Shown here: positions 52,351 to 61,496 of the stretch, piece after piece
Layout of the letters: each line of letters opens with the position of its first letter
How positions within the stretch are numbered: position 1 is the first letter of the stretch
Assembly: GCA_964512285.1 (NCBI GenBank)
Contig: CAZEJO010000002.1
Location: forward strand, 1 to 64,000
Direction: 5' to 3'
DNA length: 64,000 nucleotides
From: SM23-28-2 sp964512285
GTDB taxonomy: Bacteria; Chloroflexota; Dehalococcoidia; SM23-28-2
The notes under the pieces: model-generated
Seen by the model: only the letters and a program-made list of their open reading frames with translations
Told to the model about the DNA's origin: nothing
The model's database searches: none
Program-made: the position numbers and the translations under genes

Positions 52351-53697
52351 GTGGAGCAAGACGCCGAGGTCATGATCAAGACGGTAGAGGATCTCCTACG
52401 GGGCGAGGCCCTGGAGGAGGCCGTCGACCTGGTATCCTCCATCCACCCAGCCGACCAGGCCGAGCTCTTCTGGCACCTGGAGCCGGAGCTACGGGAGGCC
52501 TTTCTGGCCCTTCTCTCTGCGGAGGGCCTCGCTCACCTGCTGGAGTACCTGGACGACGACCAGCGCGCGATAGTGGTGGAGAAGATGCCACGGGCGTCTC
52601 TCGCCCGCGTCCTGGACAGGATCGACAACGACGTCGCCGCCGACATTCTCCGTACGCTGCCCCCAGCGGAGGGCGCGCGGGTGCTCTCCACCATGAGCAC
52701 GGCCTCAGAGGTGGCTCCCCTCCTGGAGCATGCCGACGAGAGCGCCGGCGGCATCATGACCCGCGGCTTCGTGTCCCTCCACGGCGAGATGACTACCCAG
52801 GACGCCATCAAGTACCTGCGCCTGCGTAAGCCCAACGTGGAGGAAGCTTACTACCTGTACGTCCTGGATGCCGCCAATCGCCTGGAGGGCGTGCTAAGCC
52901 TGCGCGAGCTGGTGGTGGCCCCCGCCGCAACCCTCATCCACAAAGTCATGAGCCGAGATGTGATCGCCGTCGGGCCGGAGACAGACCAAGAGGAGGTAGC
53001 TCGTGTGGTTCAGCGCTATCGTCTGCGCGCCCTACCGGTGGTAGACGAAGAGCGCCACCTGCTGGGCATCACCACCATGGACGACGCCCTGAACGTCGTC
53101 TCTGAAGAGGCCACCGAGGACATGTACAGCATTATCGGCCTGCCCGCCGAAGAGAGCGTTTACGACCCCGTCACCGTGTCGGCTCGCAGACGCCTGCCCT
53201 GGTTGCTACTGAACCTTGTCCTCGCCTTCATAGCCGCTGGCGTCGTCAGTCGCTTTGTAGACACCATCGAAGAGATAGCGGCCCTGGCCGTGTTTATGCC
53301 CATCGTGGCTGGTCAGGGCGGCAATGCTGGTATTCAGACCATCACCCTGGTGGTACGAGAGATCGCCCTGGGAGAAGTAGAGCTCAAAGATGCCAAGCGC
53401 GTCCTGATCAAAGAGGTGTCCGTGGGCGTGCTGAAAGGAATCGTCCTGGGGCTATTCGTTGGCCTGATAGCCTGGGCATGGTGGAGCAACGCCTGGCTGG
53501 GTCTGGTTGTCGGGCTGGCTATACTGCTGAACCTGATCGTGGCTGGCTTCTGGGGAGCGATAATACCGCTGGGCCTACGCTGGCTCCGCCTCGATCCCGC
53601 TGTCGCCTCGGGGGTCTTCCTGACCGGCTTCACCGACGTGCTGGGCTTCTTCTTCCTGCTGGGCCTGGCGACCCTTCTGCTCTCCCATCTCACCTAG
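52351..53697 (+). CDS. mgtE: Magnesium transporter MgtE
   Basis: MgtE is a gated Mg2+ channel. The 448-aa protein has the N-domain of superhelical acidic repeats (about 1-130, HPADQAELFWHLEPELR), two CBS domains (about 135-255, VMSRDVIAVGPETDQEEV) and five C-terminal membrane segments with the selectivity region FMPIVAGQGGNAGIQT. GTG 52351 with GAGGGAG before it gives the normal family length; the frame is open back into the tRNA but that part is not coding. Its stop abuts the stop of the convergent lipoprotein gene. Confidence 0.95.
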   Translation: MEQDAEVMIKTVEDLLRGEALEEAVDLVSSIHPADQAELFWHLEPELREAFLALLSAEGLAHLLEYLDDDQRAIVVEKMPRASLARVLDRIDNDVAADILRTLPPAEGARVLSTMSTASEVAPLLEHADESAGGIMTRGFVSLHGEMTTQDAIKYLRLRKPNVEEAYYLYVLDAANRLEGVLSLRELVVAPAATLIHKVMSRDVIAVGPETDQEEVARVVQRYRLRALPVVDEERHLLGITTMDDALNVVSEEATEDMYSIIGLPAEESVYDPVTVSARRRLPWLLLNLVLAFIAAGVVSRFVDTIEEIAALAVFMPIVAGQGGNAGIQTITLVVREIALGEVELKDAKRVLIKEVSVGVLKGIVLGLFVGLIAWAWWSNAWLGLVVGLAILLNLIVAGFWGAIIPLGLRWLRLDPAVASGVFLTGFTDVLGFFFLLGLATLLLSHLT

Positions 53698-54135
53698 CTA
53701 CTGAGGAAGGTTGAGGGAAATACCGATCGTGGCGTATTGCCCGTTCCCCCGAATGATGCCGATAGCTACCGTCCCCCATTCCCCACCGTCACCCACACGG
53801 GAGAAATCGATGACAACGACCTCGTCCTCCCCATCGGAGACATCCACCACGTCCACATTGTCCACCTGCCAGGGATCCTCATCCAGCACCCTCTCATAGA
53901 AAGCCTGCACCTGGTCACGGCTGTGCTCCGTGTCAATACTCACCAGGAAGCCGCCCTCCTCGGGGGTGAAGGTCTCCGCACGGGTAATGGCTTCCTCGTA
54001 GATAGGGAAGTCCCGCGGGAAGCCCTCCGGCAGCTCGATGCCGCCAGGCCCTCCTTCCTCGCCGCCACCACAGGCACCAGCCAGCGCAAGGGCCGCAAGA
54101 AGGACAAGGGCAATAACGATACCTGCCCGACTCAT
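53698..54135 (-). CDS. Small putative lipoprotein
   Basis: The 145-aa secreted protein starts at ATG 54135. Its signal sequence IVIALVLLAALALAGAC ends in an atypical lipobox (Ala-Gly-Ala-Cys), and the Gly/Glu-rich CGGGEEGGPGG linker follows. The mature part, with FPRDFPIYEEAITRAETF and SRDQVQAFYERVLDED, resembles the short FPxDxPxYxxA exported domains common in Chloroflexota MAGs, function unknown. Stop codons of this gene and mgtE touch (TAGCTA). Confidence 0.8.
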   Translation of the reverse strand: MSRAGIVIALVLLAALALAGACGGGEEGGPGGIELPEGFPRDFPIYEEAITRAETFTPEEGGFLVSIDTEHSRDQVQAFYERVLDEDPWQVDNVDVVDVSDGEDEVVVIDFSRVGDGGEWGTVAIGIIRGNGQYATIGISLNLPQ

Positions 54136-54222
54136 CTCGTCACCACCAGACTCCCACGAAAAGCACCGCATGCAACGGCACCTTCAGGTTAGCAGGTCAA
54201 TGGAGAGCAGGCAAGAAACTGG

Positions 54223-54296
54223 GGTGGACGGAGGGATTTGAACCCTCGATCTCCAGGGCCACAACCTGGCGCGTTGACCGCTACGCTACGCCCACC
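54223..54296 (-). tRNA. tRNA-His (anticodon GTG)
   Basis: Acceptor GTGGGCG/CGTCCAC with an encoded extra G at -1 opposite discriminator C, the hallmark of tRNA-His. Anticodon stem CCAGG/CCTGG with loop TTGTGGC, and T-arm GAGGG-TTCAAAT-CCCTC. CCA is not encoded. Confidence 0.95.
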
Positions 54297-54316
54297 ACGA
54301 CAGGACAGCAGAAACA

Positions 54317-54337
54317 CTGGCATCGTCGCAATGCCAG
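54317..54337. repeat. Inverted repeat in tRNA-His leader
   Basis: CTGGCAT-CGTCGCA-ATGCCAG is a perfect 7-bp dyad between the tRNA-His promoter and gene. It may form a leader hairpin in the precursor or serve as a binding site. Confidence 0.5.
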
Positions 54338-54344
54338 CACATGG

Positions 54345-54374
54345 AGTGTATCACGTTTGCCCAGATACGGTCAA
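54345..54374 (-). promoter_or_regulatory. Promoter of tRNA-His
   Basis: Minus-strand TTGACC (54369-54374), an 18-bp spacer, TACACT (54345-54350), about 50 bp before the tRNA. Confidence 0.6.
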
Positions 54375-54448
54375 GAATAGCGTAGGCTGGTTCCTCTTCC
54401 CCGTATCGACAAGCTAGGGAACAGCTTGTAGAATCGGAGGGCCAACGT

Positions 54449-54478
54449 TTGCGGTAAAAGATTACGCCATAGTAAAAT
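54449..54478 (+). promoter_or_regulatory. Candidate promoter of the hyp operon
   Basis: TTGCGG (54449-54454), an 18-bp spacer, TAAAAT (54473-54478), followed by GCGAGGAGG and the hypA ATG at 54499. The leader would be short. Confidence 0.5.
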
Positions 54479-54498
54479 TAACTAGCGAGGAGGCCTTC

Positions 54499-54738
54499 AT
54501 GCACGAGCTAGCGGCAGCCCAGGATGTCGTCAAGACTGCCCTGGCGACAGCCGAAGCGGAGGGCGCCAAGAGAATAGTAGCCATTGTCCTCGAGATTGGT
54601 GACCTTTACGGGGTTGACCAGATGCGAGAACTCATCGCGATGGAGGCGAAGGGGACAATAGCCGAGGGGGCCCGCTTGGACATCGAATCCGTGGCTGGTC
54701 CTAACATCCGGGTTGAGAGCATAGAGGTAGAACAGTAG
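54499..54738 (+). CDS. hypA: Compact HypA-like protein lacking the zinc domain
   Basis: HypA delivers nickel to [NiFe]-hydrogenase with HypB. This 79-aa version keeps the MHE N-terminus with the nickel-binding His2, IVLEIGDLYGVDQMREL, and AKGTIAEGARLDIE, then passes directly to the family C-terminus RVESIEVEQ. The zinc-binding middle (normally two CxxC pairs, about 35 residues) is missing and the protein has no cysteine. The frame is clean, with AGGAGG five bases before the ATG. It sits 6 bp before hypF. It is probably a real variant, but zinc-dependent folding as in normal HypA is impossible. Confidence 0.8.
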   Translation: MHELAAAQDVVKTALATAEAEGAKRIVAIVLEIGDLYGVDQMRELIAMEAKGTIAEGARLDIESVAGPNIRVESIEVEQ

Positions 54739-54744
54739 GTTGCC

Positions 54745-57054
54745 GTGGCTATCAGGGCGCAGGTGGTGGTGCGAGGGATCGTTCAGGGGGTTGGCTTCCG
54801 TCCCTTCGTCTATCGCCTCGCCCAAGAGCACCAGCTTAGCGGCTGGGTCCTCAACTCCACTCAGGGCGTGGTCATCGAGGTGGAGGGGCCGCAGCAACGA
54901 ATAGCTGGCTTTATCGCCGGGCTCAAGGCCGATCCCCCTCCCCAGGCCGTCATCGAAAGAGTAGAGACCAACCTCCTTCCGCCTGTTGGCTACTCGTCCT
55001 TCATCGTCGAGGCCAGCCGCGAGGGCGATGAGTTCGTCCTGATCTCCCCCGACATTTGCATCTGCGCCGACTGCCTCAATGAGCTCCGGAACTCCCACGA
55101 CCGCCGTTGGGCCTATCCCTTCATAAACTGCACCAACTGCGGCCCCCGCTTCACCATCATCAGCGACATCCCCTACGACCGACCCAAGACGACAATGAGC
55201 GCCTTCACCATGTGTCCTCGCTGCGATGAGGAGTACCACAACCCCGCTGACAGGCGCTTCCACGCTCAGCCCAACGCCTGCGCCCTGTGCGGCCCCCGGC
55301 TGGAGCTGGCGACGAATGGCACTCGCCCCGCTGAAGCGCCGCCGCGAGAAGAGCCCATCGAGAGCGTCCGTCGCCTGCTGACGGAGGGGGCGATTGTGGC
55401 GGCGAAAGGGCTGGGGGGCTTCCACCTGGCCTGCGATGCCACGAATGCGGGCGCGGTGGCAACCCTGCGCGAGCGCAAGCAGCGCGTGGACAAGCCCTTC
55501 GCCGTCATGTCCCTGGACGTGGACACCGTCCGCCGCTACTGCGAGGTCAGTGAAGGCGAGGCTCAGCTCCTCGAGTCGCCGGCGCGGCCCATCGTGCTCC
55601 TGCGACGCAAGCCGGGCTCGCCCATCGCCGCTGAGGCAGCCCCCGCCAACAATAACCTGGGGGTCATGCTGCCCTACACGCCCCTGCACTACCTCCTGCT
55701 GAGCGATGGCGCGACACCCGCGCCTCTGGCCCTGGTGATGACCAGCGGCAACATGAGCGAGGAGCCTATCGCCATTGGCAACCAGGAGGCGCTGGAGCGC
55801 CTGAGCCCCCTGGCCGACTACTTCCTTCTCCACGACCGCGATATCTACGTCCGCTGCGACGACTCAGTCACCCGCCTCTTTCGAGGCAGAGAGGCGATGC
55901 TCCGCCGCTCCCGCGGCTACGCGCCCTTCCCCGTCCGCCTGAACCTGGAGCTGAAGGAGATCCTGGCCTGCGGAGCTGATCTCAAGAACACCTTCTGCCT
56001 CACCAAGGGCACCTATGCCTTCCTCAGCCAGCACATCGGCGACATGGAGAACTACGAGACCTTCGCCGGCTATCAAGCGGCCATCGAGCACTTCCAGCGG
56101 CTCTTTCGGGTGAACCCGCGGGCGGTGGCCTATGACCTTCACCCCGATTATCTGGCCACCCGCTACGCCCTGGAGCTCGCGGAGACCCAGGGCTTACGGC
56201 TGGTGCCCGTGCAGCACCACCACGCCCACGTTGTGAGCTGCATGGCCGAGAACGGCGTGGACGGAGAGGTCATCGGCGTGGCCCTCGACGGCACCGGCTA
56301 CGGCACGGACGGCCACATCTGGGGCGGCGAGTTCCTCCTGGCCGACTGCCGCCGCTTTCGCCGCCTAGGTCACCTCAAGTATGTGCCCCTGCCCGGCGGC
56401 GATGCAGCCACCAAACGGCCCTACCGTATGGCAGTAAGCCATCTTCTGAGCGCCTTCGGTGAGGAGGCCCTGGACCTGCCGCTGGAGCTGTGGAAGCAAA
56501 TCGAACCGCCGGAGCTGGCCCTGATACGCCGCATGATGGCGGCGAAAGTGAACTGCCCTCTCACCTCTAGCTGCGGCCGCCTGTTCGACGCCGTATCGGC
56601 CCTGCTGGGCGTGCGCGGCGTGGTCAACTACGAAGGGCAGGCGGCCATCGAGCTGGAGATGCTGACCGCCGAAGGCGTGGATGAAGTCTACGACTGGAGC
56701 CCACCTTCAAGCTATCCTATAATTATTGATCCGGCGCCTGTGCTGCAGGGAGTGGTTTCGGACCTGAGGCGAGGGGTGGATCGAGCTGTGATCTCGGCCA
56801 AGTTCCACAACACCATCGCCGACGTCATTGTCGGCGTGAGCCGGGTTGCCAGAGAAAGGACGGGCATCAACCGAGTGGCCCTTAGCGGCGGCGTATTCCA
56901 GAATATGTACCTTCTTGGCCGCACCCTGGACGGACTGGAGAGCCGGGGCTTCGAGGCCCTCATCCACCACCAGGTGCCCACCAACGACGGCGGCATCGCC
57001 CTCGGCCAGGCGGTGATCGCCAACGCCCGTCTGTCACGGAGGAAGAAGCGCTAG
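54745..57054 (+). CDS. hypF: Carbamoyltransferase HypF
   Basis: HypF activates carbamoyl phosphate to make the CN ligands of the [NiFe] centre. The 769-aa protein has the acylphosphatase domain GIVQGVGFRPFVYRLA (about 10-25), two zinc fingers of CxxC pairs from ICICADCLNEL through TMCPRCDEEY to ACALCGPRL (about 103-185), the YrdC-like domain LTEGAIVAAKGLGGFHLACD, and a Kae1-like domain with VQHHHAHVVSCMAENG (about 490). The length is normal. GTG start at 54745. Confidence 0.96.
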   Translation: MAIRAQVVVRGIVQGVGFRPFVYRLAQEHQLSGWVLNSTQGVVIEVEGPQQRIAGFIAGLKADPPPQAVIERVETNLLPPVGYSSFIVEASREGDEFVLISPDICICADCLNELRNSHDRRWAYPFINCTNCGPRFTIISDIPYDRPKTTMSAFTMCPRCDEEYHNPADRRFHAQPNACALCGPRLELATNGTRPAEAPPREEPIESVRRLLTEGAIVAAKGLGGFHLACDATNAGAVATLRERKQRVDKPFAVMSLDVDTVRRYCEVSEGEAQLLESPARPIVLLRRKPGSPIAAEAAPANNNLGVMLPYTPLHYLLLSDGATPAPLALVMTSGNMSEEPIAIGNQEALERLSPLADYFLLHDRDIYVRCDDSVTRLFRGREAMLRRSRGYAPFPVRLNLELKEILACGADLKNTFCLTKGTYAFLSQHIGDMENYETFAGYQAAIEHFQRLFRVNPRAVAYDLHPDYLATRYALELAETQGLRLVPVQHHHAHVVSCMAENGVDGEVIGVALDGTGYGTDGHIWGGEFLLADCRRFRRLGHLKYVPLPGGDAATKRPYRMAVSHLLSAFGEEALDLPLELWKQIEPPELALIRRMMAAKVNCPLTSSCGRLFDAVSALLGVRGVVNYEGQAAIELEMLTAEGVDEVYDWSPPSSYPIIIDPAPVLQGVVSDLRRGVDRAVISAKFHNTIADVIVGVSRVARERTGINRVALSGGVFQNMYLLGRTLDGLESRGFEALIHHQVPTNDGGIALGQAVIANARLSRRKKR

Positions 57055-57056
57055 CC

Positions 57057-57287
57057 ATGTGCCTGGCCATACCGGCGCGGGTTGTCCAGATCGACGAAGG
57101 TCTAGGCCTGGTGGAGCTAGGGGGAGTCGTGCGTGAAGCGAGCTTCATGCTCCTGCCCGATGCCCAGGTGGGCGACTACGTTCTCCTCCACGCTGGCTAC
57201 GCCCTCCAGAAAGTGGACGAGGCGGAGGCCGAGGAGACCATCCGTCTGTTGACCGAGCTGGCCGAGGACGGGAGGGCAGAAGCATAG
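57057..57287 (+). CDS. hypC: Hydrogenase maturation chaperone HypC
   Basis: HypC binds HypD and the hydrogenase large subunit precursor to carry the Fe(CN)2CO unit. The 76-aa protein begins MCLAIPARVV, with the essential Cys2, and has the OB-like VGDYVLLHAGYALQKVDEAEAEET typical of HypC/HupF. The stop shares one base with the hypD GTG (TAGTG). Confidence 0.95.
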   Translation: MCLAIPARVVQIDEGLGLVELGGVVREASFMLLPDAQVGDYVLLHAGYALQKVDEAEAEETIRLLTELAEDGRAEA

Positions 57288-58375
57288 TGGTGCGCTACGT
57301 GCGCGAGTTCCACGATCCTGCCGCCGCCCGCGGGCTGGCGGCGACGATCGAGCGCATAACCAACCGCTCGGTGAACCTGATGGAGGTATGTGGCACTCAT
57401 ACCGTGACCATCTTCCGCCACGGCATTCGCCAGCTCCTGCCGCCGCCGCTGAGCATGCTCTCGGGGCCCGGCTGCCCAGTCTGCGTCACCACCAACGCCG
57501 ATATCGACAAGGCCATCGCCCTGGCCGAGCAGTCGAAGGTAACCCTGGCCACCTTCGGCGACATGATGAAGGTGCCGGGGAGCTACCAGAGCCTCCAGCA
57601 GGTCAAGGCCGATGGCAGCGACGTGCGGGTCGTCTATTCTCCTCGCGATGCCGTCTGCATGGCCCGCGACAACCCCCGCCAGCCCGTCATATTCTTCGCC
57701 GTGGGGTTCGAGACCACCGTCCCCACCATCGCCGCCGCGCTCCTGGAGGCCGAAGCGCTGGGGCTCAAGAACTTCTACCTGATCTCCGTGCACAAGCTCA
57801 TCCCGCCCGCCATGCTCGCTCTACTGGAGGCGCGGGAGGTGCGCATCGACGGCTTCATCTGCCCCGGCCACGTGAGCGTGGTCATCGGCTCGCAGCCCTA
57901 CGAGTTCATCCCCCAACAGTACGGCGTTCCCTGCGTGATCACCGGCTTCGAGCCGTTGGACGTCCTCCAGGGCATCGAGATGCTGCTGCGCCAGATCGCC
58001 GAGGGCAGAGCAGAGGTGGAGATCCAGTATCGCCGAGGGGTGCGGCCGGAGGGTAATCCCCTGGCGCGCGAGCTAGTATCGCGGGCGTTCGAGACCAGCG
58101 ACGCCGACTGGCGCGGGCTGGGCTGCATCCCCAACAGCGGGCTGAAGCTGCGAGCGGAGTACAAGCGCTTCGACGCCGAGCAGGCCTTCGCCATCAACCC
58201 TCCGCCCACCAAGGAGCACAAGGGCTGCCTCTGCGGCGATATCCTGCGGGGAGTCAAGACGCCGCCGGAGTGCCCCCTGTTCGCCGAAACCTGCACCCCC
58301 GAGAGGCCGGTAGGCCCCTGCATGGTCTCCAGCGAGGGCACCTGCGCCGGCTGGTATCAATACGGGTCGCGCTAA
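57287..58375 (+). CDS. hypD: Hydrogenase maturation protein HypD
   Basis: HypD assembles the Fe(CN)2CO moiety on a [4Fe-4S] scaffold. The 362-aa protein has MEVCGTHTVTIFRHGIRQLLP (Cys near residue 29), LSGPGCPVCVTT (CxxC, about 60), and the C-terminal Cys cluster CLCGDILRG and CPLFAETCTPERPVGPCMVSSEG that holds the cluster. The start is GTG 57287, or the next codon GTG 57290. Confidence 0.96.
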   Translation: MVRYVREFHDPAAARGLAATIERITNRSVNLMEVCGTHTVTIFRHGIRQLLPPPLSMLSGPGCPVCVTTNADIDKAIALAEQSKVTLATFGDMMKVPGSYQSLQQVKADGSDVRVVYSPRDAVCMARDNPRQPVIFFAVGFETTVPTIAAALLEAEALGLKNFYLISVHKLIPPAMLALLEAREVRIDGFICPGHVSVVIGSQPYEFIPQQYGVPCVITGFEPLDVLQGIEMLLRQIAEGRAEVEIQYRRGVRPEGNPLARELVSRAFETSDADWRGLGCIPNSGLKLRAEYKRFDAEQAFAINPPPTKEHKGCLCGDILRGVKTPPECPLFAETCTPERPVGPCMVSSEGTCAGWYQYGSR

Positions 58376-58383
58376 GGAAGGCT

Positions 58384-59424
58384 ATGGCAAAGAGAAACGT
58401 GGCAGGAACCAGCAAGATCCTCCTGGCTCATGGCAGCGGCGGCCGCCTCAGCCACGAGCTGGTGGCCAAGGAGTTCGTTCCGCCCTGGGCCAACCCCATC
58501 CTCGACCAGCTCAACGACTCGGCCGTGTTCGCCTTGAGCCCGGATGGCACCGGCCCCCGCCTAGCTTTCACCACCGACTCCTACGTGGTGAAGCCCCTCT
58601 TCTTCAAAGGGGGCGACATCGGCCGCCTGGCGGTCTGCGGCACAGTCAACGACCTGGCCATGGTGGGAGCGAAGCCCCTGTACCTTTCGGCCAGCTTCGT
58701 CATCGAGGAGGGGCTGTCCCTGGCCAACATGAGAGCAGTGGTGAAGTCGATGCGCCAGGCGGCGGCTGAGGCGGGCGTGCAGATCGTGACCGGCGATACG
58801 AAGGTGGTGGAGGGAGGCGCCGCCGACGGCCTCTTCGTCAACACCGCCGGCCTGGGCCTGGTGCCGCCTGGGGTAGAGATCGGCGGCAGCAGGGCCCGCG
58901 TGGGCGACGCGATCATCCTCTCGGGCAGTATCGGCGACCACGGCATCGCCGTGATCTCTCAGCGGGAGGGACTGGAGTTCGAGGCGCCGGTGGACAGCGA
59001 CGTCGCCCCCCTGAACGGTCTGGTGGCAGCCATGCTGGCGGTCAGCACCAACGTCCGCGTTCTGCGCGACCCCACTCGTGGCGGCCTGGCAACCTCCCTC
59101 AACGAGATAGCCCAGCAGTCCGGGGTTGGCATCCAGATCGATGAACCAACGATCCCAGTCAAGGATGGCGTATGGGGTGCCTGCGAGATGCTGGGCTTCG
59201 ACCCCCTGTACGTGGCCAACGAAGGCAAGCTGGTCACTATCGTCGAGCCTAAAGACGCTGAAAGAATCCTGAGCGTTATGCGAAAGACAAAGTATGGTGA
59301 AGAGGCAGCGATCATCGGGGAGGTAGTCGCCGAGCCGCAGGGCAAGGTTCTGATGAAGACAACTATCGGCGGCACGCGCATCGTCCACATGCTGGTGGGC
59401 GAGATGCTGCCGCGTATCTGTTGA
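58384..59424 (+). CDS. hypE: Hydrogenase maturation protein HypE
   Basis: HypE dehydrates its own C-terminal thiocarboxamide to thiocyanate, the cyanide donor. The 346-aa PurM-like protein has LLAHGSGGRLSHELV, DSYVVKPLFFKGGDIGRLAV and DPTRGGLATSLNEIA, and ends with the canonical PRIC whose cysteine is the active residue. ATG 58384 is preferred over an open extension into hypD. It is the last hyp gene; hypB is not present in the window. Confidence 0.96.
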   Translation: MAKRNVAGTSKILLAHGSGGRLSHELVAKEFVPPWANPILDQLNDSAVFALSPDGTGPRLAFTTDSYVVKPLFFKGGDIGRLAVCGTVNDLAMVGAKPLYLSASFVIEEGLSLANMRAVVKSMRQAAAEAGVQIVTGDTKVVEGGAADGLFVNTAGLGLVPPGVEIGGSRARVGDAIILSGSIGDHGIAVISQREGLEFEAPVDSDVAPLNGLVAAMLAVSTNVRVLRDPTRGGLATSLNEIAQQSGVGIQIDEPTIPVKDGVWGACEMLGFDPLYVANEGKLVTIVEPKDAERILSVMRKTKYGEEAAIIGEVVAEPQGKVLMKTTIGGTRIVHMLVGEMLPRIC

Positions 59425-59433
59425 GGAGCGGCG

Positions 59434-60771
59434 ATGACAACGCGCGAGAGGGGGAACCGGGCCGATACGGCCAGGCAGGACACGGAAGAGCTAGCCGCCC
59501 TGCTGGACATGTCCATGGCCTTCGCCCAGGCTACCGACCTGGACAGGGTAATGGAGACCGTTCTTGCCCGCAGCACCGCTCTCTATGAGGCGGCCGATGC
59601 CGGCGCTCTCTTCCTCTACAACCCTGATGAGGACTGCCTGGTAGCCAGGGCCTCCATTGGCTACGAGACAGAGCCTCTCTCCCGAGTGCGACTGAGGCCG
59701 GGAGAGGCCATCGTGGGCAAGGTCTTCAAGCACAGACGAAGCCTGCTGTGCGCCACTCCAGAGCAGATAGCGCTTAACATGGCCAACCTGCGCAAGGAGA
59801 ACGAAGCTCACTTCGAAGGGGCCCGCTCCGGCATAAGCCAGCCCCGCAGCGCCATGTGCGCTCCCCTGATTGCTAAGGACTCTGTCCTGGGAGCCCTGAT
59901 CCTAGTGAGCCTTCGCCGTCAGGAAGCCTCTTCTCGCCGCCAGAAAGCATTCTCTGCCACCGACCTTCACTTTCTCCAGGGAGTAGCCAACCAGATCGCC
60001 ATTGCTCTCGAGAACGCCCGTCTCTGGTCGGAGGTCTGCCGCGGTCAGGCCGTAACCGAAGCAAACCGCTTCAAAGATGAGTTTCTGGCCAGCATCTCCC
60101 ACCAGCTTCTCACCCCCATCACCTCCATCAGAGCTGCCGCCGACCTGCTTAAGGCTTCGCCGACCAAGGAGAGCGAGGCAGCGGACAGCCTGATAAGCAG
60201 CATTGCCCGCAACACCCAGCGCCTTCAGGGTCTAGTGCAGGAACTGCTGGACCTAGCCCGTCTGCAAAGGGGCGAGGCCGTACTCTCACTCAAGCCCTGG
60301 GACCTGAAGACGATCGTAACGGAGAGCGCGGCAGCCATCGAACCCCTCGCCGGGGGGAAGGAACAGGCGCTGGAGGTGGAAATCCCCTCTTCTTCCTGCC
60401 CGGTGCTGGCCGACCGGGGGCGACTGGAGCAAGCGCTGATGAACCTGCTCTCCAACTCCAGCAAATTCACCCCTCGCCACGGTCACATCAGGACGACCCT
60501 CCAGGACAAGGACCGAGAGTATTTGGTGAGTGTCACCGACGATGGTCCCGGCATCCCCCAGGCTGAGCAGAATCAGATCTTCGAGCGCTTCTATTCGAAC
60601 TCCCGCGCGCCAGGCGAAAAGACGGGCGCTGGCTTGGGCTTAGCCATCGCCAAGACAGTGGTGGAGCTACACGGAGGGAAAATCTGGGTGAAGAGCCAGG
60701 GCGGCCACGGCAGCACCTTCTTTTTCACCCTTCCCAAGGGGGACAGTCTTGCGGATTCTAGTCGTCGATGA
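59434..60771 (+). CDS. Soluble GAF-domain sensor histidine kinase
   Basis: The 445-aa kinase has no membrane segment. A GAF domain spans about residues 30-195 (GALFLYNPDEDCLVARASIG; CAPLIAKDSVLGALILVS). The HisKA H-box reads FLASISHQLLTPITSIR with His223, a variant of the usual SHELRTPL. The ATPase domain has the N-box QALMNLLSNSSKFTP, DDGPGIPQAEQNQIFERFY and GAGLGLAIAKTVVELHGG. It likely senses a cytoplasmic ligand or redox cue. It follows hypE after 9 bp and overlaps the regulator gene by 23 bp. Confidence 0.93.
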   Translation: MTTRERGNRADTARQDTEELAALLDMSMAFAQATDLDRVMETVLARSTALYEAADAGALFLYNPDEDCLVARASIGYETEPLSRVRLRPGEAIVGKVFKHRRSLLCATPEQIALNMANLRKENEAHFEGARSGISQPRSAMCAPLIAKDSVLGALILVSLRRQEASSRRQKAFSATDLHFLQGVANQIAIALENARLWSEVCRGQAVTEANRFKDEFLASISHQLLTPITSIRAAADLLKASPTKESEAADSLISSIARNTQRLQGLVQELLDLARLQRGEAVLSLKPWDLKTIVTESAAAIEPLAGGKEQALEVEIPSSSCPVLADRGRLEQALMNLLSNSSKFTPRHGHIRTTLQDKDREYLVSVTDDGPGIPQAEQNQIFERFYSNSRAPGEKTGAGLGLAIAKTVVELHGGKIWVKSQGGHGSTFFFTLPKGDSLADSSRR

Positions 60772-61471
60772 CGAGCCCGATGTGGTAGAGGTCATCGAGC
60801 TTACCTTCAGGCTTCAGTGGCCGGGGAGCGAGGTGATAGCGGCCGCCGATGGCGAGTCGGCTCTGAAGGTCTTTCAAACAGGACAGCCGGACGTGGTTGT
60901 CTTGGACGTAGGCCTCCCAGGGATGAGCGGCTTCGAGATCTGCCGCCGCCTGCGGGCGATCTCCGACGTGCCTATCCTCATGCTCACCGTCAGGGGCGAG
61001 GAACTGGATCGCCTCAAGGGCCTCGATCTGGGGGCCGACGATTACATCGTCAAGCCCTTCAGCCCACTGGAACTGGTGGCACGCACCCGAGCCGTGCTGC
61101 GCCGCTCCCAGATAGCGCCCATGCTAACCACCTCCCGCATCATCGTCGATGAGGAGCTTACCCTGGACTTGGACAACCGCGAGGTTATCCTCCGTGGCCA
61201 GCCAGTGAAGCTGACACCCACCGAGAGCCGCATTCTCTCTCAGCTTGTAGCCAACGCCGGCCACGTCGTCACTCAGAAGATGCTCCTAGCCAAGGTGTGG
61301 GGATGGGAAAGCGAGGATGATATGCTCATGCTCAAGGTGCATATCGCTCGCTTGCGCGAAAAATTGGACGACGATGCCTACAACCCCCGCTACATCTTCA
61401 CCGAACGAGGCCTAGGCTACCGTTTCGTCAGACCAGCCACGGTTCCCTTCCCTCCTCCTTCCTCCCCATGA
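60749..61471 (+). CDS. OmpR/PhoB-family response regulator
   Basis: The 240-aa regulator has a receiver domain with the acidic pocket VVDDEP, phospho-acceptor Asp53 in VVLDVGLPGMSG, and Lys in YIVKPFSPLELV. A winged-helix DNA-binding domain follows (about 130-232: LTPTESRILSQLVANAGHVVTQKMLL and ARLREKLDDDAYNPRYIFTERGLGYRF). The start is TTG 60749 with AAGGGGG upstream, inside the kinase gene. A nearby cluster of GTAAC half-sites downstream may be its target. Confidence 0.94.
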   Translation: MRILVVDDEPDVVEVIELTFRLQWPGSEVIAAADGESALKVFQTGQPDVVVLDVGLPGMSGFEICRRLRAISDVPILMLTVRGEELDRLKGLDLGADDYIVKPFSPLELVARTRAVLRRSQIAPMLTTSRIIVDEELTLDLDNREVILRGQPVKLTPTESRILSQLVANAGHVVTQKMLLAKVWGWESEDDMLMLKVHIARLREKLDDDAYNPRYIFTERGLGYRFVRPATVPFPPPSSP

Positions 61472-61496
61472 CGCCGTGCCCCTCGATTGACAGAAT

